Below, in pieces: positions 44,568 through 53,234 of a DNA stretch of 64,000 bases. Each line of letters starts with the position of its first letter. The stretch's first letter is position 1. The DNA comes from Wolbachia endosymbiont (group A) of Rhinocyllus conicus (GTDB lineage Bacteria; Pseudomonadota; Alphaproteobacteria; Rickettsiales; Anaplasmataceae). The notes beneath the pieces were generated by a model. It had not been told where the DNA came from. It saw only the letters and a program-made list of their open reading frames with translations, and ran no database searches. The stretch is from NCBI RefSeq assembly GCF_947250775.1, contig NZ_OX366349.1, positions 186,001 through 250,000 of the forward strand. Direction: 5' to 3'. The position numbers and the translations under genes are program-made.

Positions 44568-44846
44568 ATGGCAACAAAGTCTGATATAATAGCGAGGGTA
44601 GCAAAAAGACATCCTTTTTTAGATAAGATTGTTATAGCAGCTATAGTTGATAGATTTTTTGGGATACTTTCAAGCACATTGAAGCATCATAATAGAGTTG
44701 AAATTAGGGGATTTGGTTCTTTTTCAGTTAGAAGTTATCACTTGAAAGAAACAAGCCATTTAATGTTACAGAAGTTTACAAAGAATCAATACTTTAAAAC
44801 ATATTTTCGTAGCAGTAAAAAATTATCTGATTTGATAAATGAATAA
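44568..44846 (+). CDS. ihfB: integration host factor-type DNA-bending protein
   Basis: A 92-aa HU/IHF-family protein: KSDIIARVAKRHPFLDKIVI at the N-terminus, the conserved VEIRGFGSFSVR beta-arm start, and a C-terminal helix. HU/IHF dimers bend DNA and support nucleoid organisation, transcription and site-specific recombination. The usual PxTGE-like arm is replaced by KETSHLMLQK, so arm contacts may differ. Placement directly after rpsA supports the IHF beta label over HU. Confidence 0.78.
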   Translation: MATKSDIIARVAKRHPFLDKIVIAAIVDRFFGILSSTLKHHNRVEIRGFGSFSVRSYHLKETSHLMLQKFTKNQYFKTYFRSSKKLSDLINE

Positions 44847-44918
44847 AAATTTATACCATAAATAAGATGAAAGTAGGGGTTTGAGTTTATACTGTACGAT
44901 AGAAATTTTTAGCACCAT

Positions 44919-45245
44919 ATGCAAGTAGTAGAAATAGTTATACGTAATAACACATACAAAATATCTTGCGAAAGTGGGAAAAAGAGCCATTTATTACGTC
45001 TTGCTAATAGTTTTGACAAGCTAGTTGGTTCTGTATCTCAAAAAACTGGAGGTAAGGGTTCGGATGCATTAAATTTCTTACTTGCAGCGCTAATTCTTGA
45101 GGATAAAATTTTAGAATTAACAAAGCGGTTGGATGAAGCAAATCAAGAGCGCGAAAAGTATAGAAACGAGAAAAGAATAGAATATATTGAGGTACTAGAT
45201 AAGGTAAATAAGATTATCACTAATCTTGAGTGCATAAAGGATTAG
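44919..45245 (+). CDS. zapA: cell division protein ZapA
   Basis: A 108-aa ZapA-family protein: VEIVIRNNTYKISCESGKKS, then HLLRLANSFDKLVGSV and a long C-terminal coiled coil (LILEDKILELTKRLDEANQE and onward). ZapA bundles FtsZ filaments at midcell. Its 3' end overlaps the end of sdhE, which is on the opposite strand, by 26 bases. Confidence 0.85.
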   Translation: MQVVEIVIRNNTYKISCESGKKSHLLRLANSFDKLVGSVSQKTGGKGSDALNFLLAALILEDKILELTKRLDEANQEREKYRNEKRIEYIEVLDKVNKIITNLECIKD

Positions 45246-45498
45246 CTTCAATAAAGCAAGCAATTAAATTGACTATCTGACTATTTAAGCCAGGAGGGAG
45301 GTTTGTCTTACGAGTTATGTAACAATATAATTCGTAATCATCAAGATCAACTATTTTTTCGTATTCGATTAGTTCGCTCAAGGAAAATTTATCAAGATAT
45401 TTCAATGCGAAATGCCCTAAAAGTATATCGGTTTCTTTGCAACCCCTATGCCAGCTTCTATACATCAATTTTCTTCTGAGTAGTGAGGTATCTGTCAT
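45220..45498 (-). CDS. sdhE: FAD assembly factor SdhE (succinate dehydrogenase assembly factor 2)
   Basis: A 92-aa protein of the DUF339/SdhE family, which promotes covalent flavinylation of succinate dehydrogenase. Motifs: RRKLMYRSWHRGCKETDILL (with the family's RGxKE), LSLSELIEYEKIVDLDDYEL-like sequence (here FSLSELIEYEKIVDLDDYEL), and a helical end. Length is normal. It converges on zapA. Confidence 0.85.
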   Translation of the reverse strand: MTDTSLLRRKLMYRSWHRGCKETDILLGHFALKYLDKFSLSELIEYEKIVDLDDYELYCYITRKTNLPPGLNSQIVNLIACFIEANPLCTQD

Positions 45499-45540
45499 TA
45501 CAATTAAACTTTTTTTTAATTTAAAAGTTAAACTAAATAC

Positions 45541-45569
45541 TTGTCAAGCGAGGCGTATTTTAATATACT
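45541..45569 (+). promoter_or_regulatory. promoter for the rseP-bamA-skp-fabZ operon
   Basis: TTGTCA at 45541-45546 and TATACT at 45564-45569 with a 17-base spacer, 30 bases before the rseP GTG. Near-consensus pattern match. Confidence 0.55.
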
Positions 45570-45598
45570 TAAGATTTGGTTAAGATCTAAATATACAG

Positions 45599-46717
45599 GT
45601 GGAATTAATTTCTAATCTTATTCATCAATTTAGCGATGGAATATATTGTTTTTTGTCATTTGCCTTAATCATTTCTGTTATAGTGTTTGTGCATGAATAT
45701 GGGCATTATGTTGTTGCCAAAGCATGCAAAGTTAAAGTTGAATCTTTTTCTATAGGTTTTGGTCCTGAAATTTTTGGTTTTAACGATAAGTCTGGAACTA
45801 GATGGAAACTAAGCGCTGTTCCATTGGGTGGTTATGTTAAAATGTTAGGGGATACTAATGCAGCGAGTGTCCCAGCTGATCAAAAAGAATTAACTGAAGA
45901 AGAAAAGTTGTATTCATTTCATACAAAACCGCGGTATAAAAAAGCAGCAGTGGTTTTTGCAGGACCTTTTGCAAATATGATACTTGCTGTTATAGCTTTT
46001 ACAATATTTTTTAGCACGGCAGGTTATTACCGCACTCCACCGGTGATTAGGGATGTAATTGAAGGAAGTGCAGCCAAACAAGCTGGCCTATTACCAGGTG
46101 ACACTATTACACAAATCAATGAACATAAAATAAAATACTTTGAAGATATTTCACGTGTGATAATGTCGAACCCCAAGACGAGAATGGAAATTAAATATAG
46201 CAGAAATAATGAGGAGCGTAGAACTAGCCTGACTCCATTGACAATTGAGAGTAGAGATGTTTTTGGCAACATAATAGAAAGAGAAACTATAGGGATTATT
46301 TCAGTCAATACATTAAAGCAGTCATCTTTTCTTGGGGCTGTGAGCTTATCAGTAAGTGAAACTTACCACACTATGTGCTTAACGATCAAAGCTATCTTTC
46401 AAATTATCGTTGGTAAGAGAAGTGCAAGTGAAATAGGTGGACCAATAAAAATTGCAAAATATTCAGGGCAATCAGCCAAAAAAGGATTTATTATGGTTGT
46501 GTATCTCATGGCAATTATTTCAGCTAATTTAGCTGCGATTAACTTGCTACCAATTTCGCTACTGGATGGTGGGCATTTATTTCGTTATATTATAGAAGCA
46601 GTTATACGTAGAGATTTAAGTTTGAAATATCAAAAATATGAGGCTACCTTTGGTGCTTTCATTTTGTTCTTGCTGATGGCAATTGCAATTTCGAATGATA
46701 TTAGGAGTCTTTTTTAA
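45599..46717 (+). CDS. rseP: RIP metalloprotease RseP (site-2 protease)
   Basis: A 372-aa intramembrane zinc protease. The active-site HExxH is in VFVHEYGHYVVAKA within the first membrane helix, a PDZ domain sits in the middle (GSAAKQAGLLPGDTITQI), and the C-terminal active-site Asp motif is in NLLPISLLDGGHLFR. RseP cuts anti-sigma factors and cleans signal-peptide remnants. Start is GTG 45599. The next gene, bamA, begins 7 bases after the stop, as in many proteobacteria. Confidence 0.93.
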   Translation: MELISNLIHQFSDGIYCFLSFALIISVIVFVHEYGHYVVAKACKVKVESFSIGFGPEIFGFNDKSGTRWKLSAVPLGGYVKMLGDTNAASVPADQKELTEEEKLYSFHTKPRYKKAAVVFAGPFANMILAVIAFTIFFSTAGYYRTPPVIRDVIEGSAAKQAGLLPGDTITQINEHKIKYFEDISRVIMSNPKTRMEIKYSRNNEERRTSLTPLTIESRDVFGNIIERETIGIISVNTLKQSSFLGAVSLSVSETYHTMCLTIKAIFQIIVGKRSASEIGGPIKIAKYSGQSAKKGFIMVVYLMAIISANLAAINLLPISLLDGGHLFRYIIEAVIRRDLSLKYQKYEATFGAFILFLLMAIAISNDIRSLF

Positions 46718-46724
46718 AATAAAT

Positions 46725-49061
46725 ATGAAAAAGCTATTTTACATACTAATAGTAATTTTTATCTCCTTTCCCGCTCTACTTGTTGCTTTAGAAAATAAGG
46801 AAAAAGTACAGATAAAAGATATCAAATGCATTGGCAATGAGCGAGTAAGCAATCAAACAATAGGGTTTTATATAAAGTTAGAACCTGGTAGCTATGTAGA
46901 CGACGATGATATAGATTCGATTATAAAAGGTTTATATAAAACAAAGTTGTTTGCTAGTGTTAACGCTTATATCGATGATAAAAAAAGTTTAGTAGTAAAA
47001 ATTCAAGAAAATCCACTAATTAACAAGATAATATTAAAGGGTAATAAATTATTTAACAGCAAAGAGCTGCTAAATAATGTAATTCAATCAAAATCGCTAA
47101 CTATTTTCACTGAAACAAAATTGCAAAACGATTTAATGAATTTAATCACTACTTATAGAAATAACGGTAAGGTTGGTGTTAACGTTGCATATGAGCTGAA
47201 TAAGCTTGATAGTAATAGGGTCAATCTAATTTTTAAAATAAAAGAAGGTAAAACCTCTAAAATTAAGGATATAAGATTTATAGGTAACAAAAACTTTTCT
47301 GAAAACGAGCTAGAGCAAGCTATTAAAGTGCATAGTAATGACATATTTAGTAAGTTATTTAGAGCCATGTTTAAGGGCGGAACTCGTTATTCACCACAAT
47401 ATTTATTGATTAACACAGAATTGCTCGATCGTTTTTATTCGTCTAAGGGATATATTCAAAATAATATTCAACCGATTGTTGAGATTGATAATAACAATAA
47501 GATAGAATTGACTTTTTTGATTGACGAAGGACAGCAATATTTGTTTGGAAATAATGAGGTTAATATTGAAACTGAAATTCAGGATTTAAGCCTAAAAGAA
47601 GAAATATTGGACTTTATAACAGAGGAAAACGATAAGATATTTAATAGAGTTAAAATTAATAATACAGTAGAAAAAATAAACAAGTATTTAAATGAGAAAG
47701 GATATATATTTGCAAAAGTTAATCCAGAGTATGCACAACGTGACAATGTTGTAGATGTGACCTACAGAGTGCTGCCGGGTAAAAAGATTTATATAAATCA
47801 AATTACAATTGATGGTAACGATCGCACTTTAGATAAAGTGATCAGAAGTAAGCTAAGTGTAGCAGAAGGTGATGCGTACAATATATCTGAGATTCAAAAA
47901 TCACGTAAAAAACTAATGAGTAGTGATTTTTTTGAAACAGTAAAAGTAAATAGTTACGCAGTTAATGACAATGCAGTAAATCTTGACTTAAATGTTAAAG
48001 AAAAAAGAACTGCTTCATTATCTTTAGCAGGAGGTATGTCCTTTCCTGGTGGAGCATTTGTAAAAACTGATTTCACAGATCGTAATTTATTTGGTAGTGG
48101 TAAAGAGCTCTCTTTTGCTCTTGAGAAAAATCAATATTCACTTTCTACTAATGTAGAGGTTGTTGAAAATAATTTTAACGATTCTGATACATCACTAGGT
48201 GTGGGCGTATTTTATGAAAAACAAGATAAACCACACACTAGCTTCGACAGTTGTGACATGGGATTTTCAACAAAATTATCATACAAAGTTATAGAAAACT
48301 TAACTAATTCCATTCGCTACTCTTACAAGTATAACCGTATACATATGGATAATAAGGATGGAAAAGACAATGACATCTCTGATATAATAAAGGGGCAAGA
48401 AGGTGAACATCAGATTTCATCAGTAGGATACACATTGGCATATAATAAACTGGATAATCTTTATGCTCCAAAAGAAGGATATTTATTGCGTATAAGTCAG
48501 GATATTTCAGGATTGGGAGGGAATGTAAACTTCCTAAAATCTGAGTTCTTGTCTTTTTACACGCATCCTATATTAAGTAAAATTGACGATAGCATAATAC
48601 TACGCTTTAAGATGGCAGCAGGTCATATTTTTTCTTATACCGATGAAGATCTAAACATTGGCCAGCACTTTTTTAAAGGGGGTAATGAGATTAGAGGGTT
48701 TGACCTTTCCGGCATTGGACCAAGAGCAGAAGACAAAAATAAAAGCTCATTGGGAGGCAAAACTTATTTTAATTTAACACAGCAAGTAGATTTCCCACTA
48801 CCAAAACTATATGACTATGCTGGTATCAAAGGCTCATTATTTGTTGACTATGCAACACTTTTTGGCTTAGATGATAAAAATGAGAAATATAAAGATCCAT
48901 ATAATGATAGTAAGCTTATAAGAGTGTCACCAGGTTTTGGCTTTTCAATGCCTTCTCCTTTTGGTAGACTTAGATTAGATTTTGGGTTTCCTTTAGTAAA
49001 GGAATCTTATGATATAATACCATCACCAAATGTTAAATTTTCTATTGAAGCGGGGATTTGA
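46725..49061 (+). CDS. bamA: outer-membrane protein assembly factor BamA
   Basis: A 778-aa BamA with a signal peptide (MKKLFYILIVIFISFPALLV), five POTRA domains (for example IKDIKCIGNERVSNQTIGFY, and KDIRFIGNKNFSENELEQAI) and a C-terminal barrel (GGNEIRGFDLSGIGP, the conserved RGF loop). It inserts outer-membrane proteins. Start at ATG 46725 is chosen over the longer frame from 46683, because it gives the signal peptide. skp follows with no gap. Confidence 0.95.
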   Translation: MKKLFYILIVIFISFPALLVALENKEKVQIKDIKCIGNERVSNQTIGFYIKLEPGSYVDDDDIDSIIKGLYKTKLFASVNAYIDDKKSLVVKIQENPLINKIILKGNKLFNSKELLNNVIQSKSLTIFTETKLQNDLMNLITTYRNNGKVGVNVAYELNKLDSNRVNLIFKIKEGKTSKIKDIRFIGNKNFSENELEQAIKVHSNDIFSKLFRAMFKGGTRYSPQYLLINTELLDRFYSSKGYIQNNIQPIVEIDNNNKIELTFLIDEGQQYLFGNNEVNIETEIQDLSLKEEILDFITEENDKIFNRVKINNTVEKINKYLNEKGYIFAKVNPEYAQRDNVVDVTYRVLPGKKIYINQITIDGNDRTLDKVIRSKLSVAEGDAYNISEIQKSRKKLMSSDFFETVKVNSYAVNDNAVNLDLNVKEKRTASLSLAGGMSFPGGAFVKTDFTDRNLFGSGKELSFALEKNQYSLSTNVEVVENNFNDSDTSLGVGVFYEKQDKPHTSFDSCDMGFSTKLSYKVIENLTNSIRYSYKYNRIHMDNKDGKDNDISDIIKGQEGEHQISSVGYTLAYNKLDNLYAPKEGYLLRISQDISGLGGNVNFLKSEFLSFYTHPILSKIDDSIILRFKMAAGHIFSYTDEDLNIGQHFFKGGNEIRGFDLSGIGPRAEDKNKSSLGGKTYFNLTQQVDFPLPKLYDYAGIKGSLFVDYATLFGLDDKNEKYKDPYNDSKLIRVSPGFGFSMPSPFGRLRLDFGFPLVKESYDIIPSPNVKFSIEAGI

Positions 49062-49613
49062 ATGAAATATATACAGTTATTTATATCAGTTATTGCCTTA
49101 ATTATTTCCTTATTTGTGGGGTATAAGTTTGCAGGATATCAACCTCAGAACACAAAGGCTGCCATTATTGATAGTGATAAAGTTATCAATGAATCTCTTG
49201 CTCTGCGAAACATACAACAACAAATAAAGGAGCAGAATTCTAGATTACAACAAGAATTTGAAAGTGAGTTAGAAAAACTTAAGCCATCAAAAGAAGAATT
49301 TGAACTTTTGTCAGAAGAAGCAAAAAAGGAAAAGACAGAACAGTTTAATAAGCATACTGTAAATGCTAGAGATGCTTACGCTGAAAAAATGTTGTATTTA
49401 GAAGAAAGTTATAGAGATGCAGTAGAGAGTGTTTTTAACAAGATAAAAGAAGTTGCTAAAAAAACGGCAGAAAAAAACAACATAGATTTGGTACTATTTA
49501 TTTCAAAAAAGAACCAAGTTTTATACTCTATGGATGAAGTTGATTTATCGGATATGGTATTAAACAATATAAACAAGGAAATACCTGAATTTGCTTTAAA
49601 AGGCATTGAGTAG
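49062..49613 (+). CDS. OmpH/Skp-family periplasmic chaperone
   Basis: A 183-aa protein. The N-terminal hydrophobic segment (LIISLFVGYKFAGY) is a signal or anchor, then comes the Skp-like core with AAIIDSDKVINESLALRNIQ and long charged helices (QEFESELEKLKPSKEEFELL), ending in KTAEKNNIDLVLF. Skp holds unfolded outer-membrane proteins for BamA. It starts the base after the bamA stop and overlaps fabZ's upstream frame. Confidence 0.85.
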   Translation: MKYIQLFISVIALIISLFVGYKFAGYQPQNTKAAIIDSDKVINESLALRNIQQQIKEQNSRLQQEFESELEKLKPSKEEFELLSEEAKKEKTEQFNKHTVNARDAYAEKMLYLEESYRDAVESVFNKIKEVAKKTAEKNNIDLVLFISKKNQVLYSMDEVDLSDMVLNNINKEIPEFALKGIE

Positions 49614-49617
49614 GCTT

Positions 49618-50058
49618 ATGCAATTTAATATCAGTGATATTATAAAAATACTACCACATTCTTATCCGTTTCTCTTAGTAGATAGGGTTATAGAGTGTGA
49701 TCCTGGTAAAAGTATAAAAGCAATCAAAAATGTGACTTTTAATGAGCCATTTTTTATTGGTCATTTCCCTGGTCATCCAATAATGCCAGGAGTCTTGATA
49801 ATTGAATCGCTAGCTCAAGCATCTGCTATATGTGTTCTTGGTAAAGAAAGCCAAGGTACAATAGAAAACAAAGCTATTTACTTTATGTCTATTGAAAATG
49901 CAAAATTCAGAAAGCCAGTCACTCCAGGGGACACACTGATTCTGCAAGCTAATGTTAAAAACGCACGTTTAAGTGCATGTAAATTTGAGTGTATTGCGTG
50001 TGTTGGTGAAGAAAAGGTTGCAGAAGCAACGATTTTAGCTATGCTACAAAATACGTAA
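49618..50058 (+). CDS. fabZ: 3-hydroxyacyl-ACP dehydratase
   Basis: A 146-aa hot-dog-fold dehydratase: ILPHSYPFLLVDRVIECDPG, the active-site helix GHFPGHPIMPGVLIIESLAQ with catalytic His and Glu, and a KFRKPVTPGD loop. It removes water in fatty-acid elongation. ATG 49618 is the normal start; the frame extends to a TTG at 49606 overlapping skp. Operon order bamA-skp-fabZ is the usual envelope cluster, though lpxA and lpxB are absent, as expected for an organism that lacks LPS. Confidence 0.93.
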   Translation: MQFNISDIIKILPHSYPFLLVDRVIECDPGKSIKAIKNVTFNEPFFIGHFPGHPIMPGVLIIESLAQASAICVLGKESQGTIENKAIYFMSIENAKFRKPVTPGDTLILQANVKNARLSACKFECIACVGEEKVAEATILAMLQNT

Positions 50059-50087
50059 TATACAAAAGACAGTGTGCATACTGTATA

Positions 50088-52931
50088 ATGCAGCTTAATA
50101 TCTCATTTTCAAATTTATATACTCGCAGTGGATTAATAAAATTGGATGAGACATTTTTGAATTATATTAAATCATGTGATGAAAGCTTGTTTTGTTCATT
50201 AATTGAAGCAAGGGAAAATCAGATTGGTAATAGCCAGTTAATAGTAGACCTCTCATATTTATTTGACGAGTTCATTGCAAAACTTTTCAACATTGAAAAA
50301 GAAATAGAAGAGCTAAAGAAAAAACATAATGACTTTGCTGTGATATATAAATGCAAAAGGTTATTTGTCCAACGCTACGCATTGAAGAAATACATTAATG
50401 TGGCGAATATAGATATTACTAACAAACTAAGTCATTTTCTCACTTTGCCAACAACAGAAAAAAATTTTGCCGAGCAGGTGATGCATTGGTTTGAAGATAA
50501 AGAAAATCACAAAGAAGAAATAGAACTTGCGGCACAATATGCAGTGTGGAGAGTAAAAAATAAACGGAGTATACTCTTTAGTATCCATAGGAAAATTGAC
50601 CATGAAAATCTCATACCATTTTCTAAAAAAGAAGTGGACAAAGTTGAAGTGCTGTATTCAAATGAAGTAAAAAGACGATATGGTTTTGATCTAACAAGCA
50701 AAAAGGTGAGTTTGAACAAAGCATTAGATAACGCTCACTACTGCATATTCTGTCATAAGCAAAATAAGGACAGCTGCTCAAAGGGGCTAATTAATAACGA
50801 CAATACTTTTAAACAGTCCCCACTAAAAGTTGAGCTGCATGGCTGTCCACTAGAACAGAAAATATCAGAAATGAATCTGGTGAAAAGCGAAGGCTACAGC
50901 ATAGCAAGCCTTGCAATTGTGATGATAGATAACCCATTATGTGCGGCTACTGGGCACAGAATATGCAATGACTGCATGAACTCGTGCATATATCAGAAAC
51001 AAGAACCCGTGAATGTGCCAATGATTGAAACAAGGATTTTGGATGATGTGCTTAATTTACCGTACGGATTTGAAATATATTCTCTGCTCAGCCGTTGGAA
51101 TCCTTTAAATTTTCAGCGTTCATTGCCAAGAGAAAACACCGGAAAAAACGTTCTAGTTGCAGGCCTTGGTCCTGCTGGTTTTAATTTAGCTCATCATTTG
51201 TTGAATGATGGGCATAACGTTATCGCTATTGATGGATTAAAAATTGAGCCTTTGATCGATAATTTCCAGCTAATTAAAGATTTCAAACACGAAAAATTGA
51301 GTGAACGCACGGCAGGTGGGTTTGGTGGGGTGGCAGAATATGGCATTACTTCTCGGTGGGATAAAAATTACTTAAAAATTATCAGGTTATTACTAGAAAG
51401 ACGTGAAAATTTTGCAATTTATGGCGGCATTCGTTTTGGTGGCACAATTACCGTGAAAGATAGCTTCAATCTAGGTTTTGATCACATCGCCTTGGCGCTT
51501 GGCTCTGGCAAGCAACGAATGATCAAAATAAAGAATATACTAGCTCGTGGAGTGCGTATGGCATCTGACTTTCTTATGTCGTTACAACTGACTGGCGCTC
51601 TTAAATTTGATTCTATAGCAAATCTGCAAGTTCGTATGCCGATAGTTGTCATAGGTGCGGGGCTTACTGCGATTGACACTGCCACTGAAGCTTTAGCGTA
51701 TTATCCAATTCAAGCAGAAAAATTTCTTCTTCGTTATGAGATATTAGTTGATAAGTATGGAAAGGACTGTGTTGAAAAGGATTGGACAGAGGAAGAGCGC
51801 GAAATTGCGAATGAGTTTATATCGCACGCACAATTGATCCGAGAAAAGCAAAAGTTAGCGAAAAAAGAGAGTAGAGAAATAAAAATATTAGAGTTAATGC
51901 AGAGTCTTGGGGGAGTGAAAGTTGTATATAGAAAAGAGCTAAAAGATTCGCCAAGTTATCGATTAAATAGCGAAGAGGTGCAAAATGCACTGTCAGAAGG
52001 GATTTACTTTATTGAAAACTTAGAGCCAGTTGAAGTTGTGACGGATAAATATAATCATGCTGAATCAATAAAACTAATAGACACAAAATCCGGCGAAATC
52101 AAATGCATGAAAGCACGTTCTATTTTTATAGCAGCAGGTACTGAGCCAAATACGGTTATTGCAACAGAAGATAAAAAGCATTTTAAATTAAGCAATGGGT
52201 ATTTTACTCATTTGAATTCATCAGGAAAAGAAATAGATCCAATATTTTCTCCTAAGATGCAGAATAAAGACAGAATATTAGTATATAAGCAAGGCAATAA
52301 AACAATTAGCTTTTTTGGTGATCTTCATCCTTCGTATAGCGGCAGCGTCGTGAAAGCTATGGCAAGTGCTAAGAACGGCTACCCTATTATTTCCCAGCTT
52401 TTGAATAGAGTTAATAGCTTCGTTTCTGTCACTCCAGCTAGAATCTCGGAGTCATATGCACAATTGTATGAATGTTGTAATGTAAGAGTAACTTTCACCA
52501 AAAAAGATGTCATCCAAGTAGCTGACACTGAGATCCAGAAAAAAAATGCGTGGTCAAGCGTTGAAGATCTGGCTAACAAAGAATTTTTCAATAAAATCAA
52601 AGAGCAATTCACTGCAAAGGTTATAAAAGTTCAATATTTAACAGACAAAGTTGTGGAAATAGTGATCAAAGCACCACTTGCGGCAAAGAATTTTAAACCT
52701 GGACAATTCTTTAGGTTGCAAAATTTTGAAACCAATAGCAGAAAAGCCAATAATACAAACCTTGCTATGGAAGGTATAGCCGTAACCGGCACTGAAGTAG
52801 ACAAAAAAAAAGGAATTATTTCCACTATTGTGCTTGAAACTGGCGGTTCCACTAATTTATGTAAATGTTTTAAAGAAGGTGAACAAGTAATTCTTATGGG
52901 TCCAACTGGCAGCCCTACTGAGGTTTACTAA
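50088..52931 (+). CDS. large FAD/NAD(P) oxidoreductase of GltD-like type, possibly 3'-truncated
   Basis: A 947-aa protein. The N-terminal ~330 residues are poorly known, with Cys clusters likely holding Fe-S (CIFCHKQNKDSC, CNDCMNSC). A GltD-like flavoprotein follows with the FAD motif LVAGLGPAGFNLAHHLL, the NAD(P) motif VIGAGLTAIDTATEAL and an IFIAAGTEPNT strand. A C-terminal FNR-like FAD domain begins at LTDKVVEIVIKAPL. The frame ends at LMGPTGSPTEVY, before any NAD-binding part of such a domain, so the C-terminus may be lost. Electron partner unknown; probably cytosolic. Confidence 0.75.
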   Translation: MQLNISFSNLYTRSGLIKLDETFLNYIKSCDESLFCSLIEARENQIGNSQLIVDLSYLFDEFIAKLFNIEKEIEELKKKHNDFAVIYKCKRLFVQRYALKKYINVANIDITNKLSHFLTLPTTEKNFAEQVMHWFEDKENHKEEIELAAQYAVWRVKNKRSILFSIHRKIDHENLIPFSKKEVDKVEVLYSNEVKRRYGFDLTSKKVSLNKALDNAHYCIFCHKQNKDSCSKGLINNDNTFKQSPLKVELHGCPLEQKISEMNLVKSEGYSIASLAIVMIDNPLCAATGHRICNDCMNSCIYQKQEPVNVPMIETRILDDVLNLPYGFEIYSLLSRWNPLNFQRSLPRENTGKNVLVAGLGPAGFNLAHHLLNDGHNVIAIDGLKIEPLIDNFQLIKDFKHEKLSERTAGGFGGVAEYGITSRWDKNYLKIIRLLLERRENFAIYGGIRFGGTITVKDSFNLGFDHIALALGSGKQRMIKIKNILARGVRMASDFLMSLQLTGALKFDSIANLQVRMPIVVIGAGLTAIDTATEALAYYPIQAEKFLLRYEILVDKYGKDCVEKDWTEEEREIANEFISHAQLIREKQKLAKKESREIKILELMQSLGGVKVVYRKELKDSPSYRLNSEEVQNALSEGIYFIENLEPVEVVTDKYNHAESIKLIDTKSGEIKCMKARSIFIAAGTEPNTVIATEDKKHFKLSNGYFTHLNSSGKEIDPIFSPKMQNKDRILVYKQGNKTISFFGDLHPSYSGSVVKAMASAKNGYPIISQLLNRVNSFVSVTPARISESYAQLYECCNVRVTFTKKDVIQVADTEIQKKNAWSSVEDLANKEFFNKIKEQFTAKVIKVQYLTDKVVEIVIKAPLAAKNFKPGQFFRLQNFETNSRKANNTNLAMEGIAVTGTEVDKKKGIISTIVLETGGSTNLCKCFKEGEQVILMGPTGSPTEVY

Positions 52932-52988
52932 GTCTCAATATTAAAGTGATGCCAAATTTTATTTCAAAAAGTAAATAATTTACTAACG

Positions 52989-53022
52989 CTCGTGCACAAA
53001 TTAAAAATAAATTATGCACGAG
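52989..53022 (+). terminator. candidate terminator hairpin after the oxidoreductase gene
   Basis: CTCGTGCA at 52989-52996 pairs with TGCACGAG at 53015-53022, with AT-rich extension of the stem. It has no clear U-run, so termination is only a guess. Confidence 0.4.
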
Positions 53023-53078
53023 TGTAGCATTGTGAATTAAGAATGCTATATTAAAGCTTACCTCACTATTAAAGCTAT

Positions 53079-53119
53079 CGGTCAGATTAGATTAAAAACC
53101 TAATCTGACCGGTTTCTCT
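53079..53119 (+). terminator. perfect 12-bp hairpin, terminator-like
   Basis: CGGTCAGATTAG at 53079-53090 is the exact complement of CTAATCTGACCG at 53100-53111, with a 9-base A-rich loop, then GTTTCTCT. Strong stem, modest T-run; it could end the upstream transcript. Confidence 0.5.
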
Positions 53120-53234
53120 ATAACCCTCTAAACTCTGATATAATTATATGATAATTAGTTTAATTAGTGGTTAATATGCAAATTGATTTTATTCATATAT
53201 TGAGATAGCATAAACCATATTGGTTTAAATTATT

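Larger units (their letters stand above)
52932..53234. other. intergenic stretch with two hairpins
   Basis: No gene. It holds two inverted-repeat hairpins (listed separately) and AT-rich DNA before the antiporter gene. It may include the decayed 3' end of the oxidoreductase gene, but no frame is readable. Confidence 0.5.
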
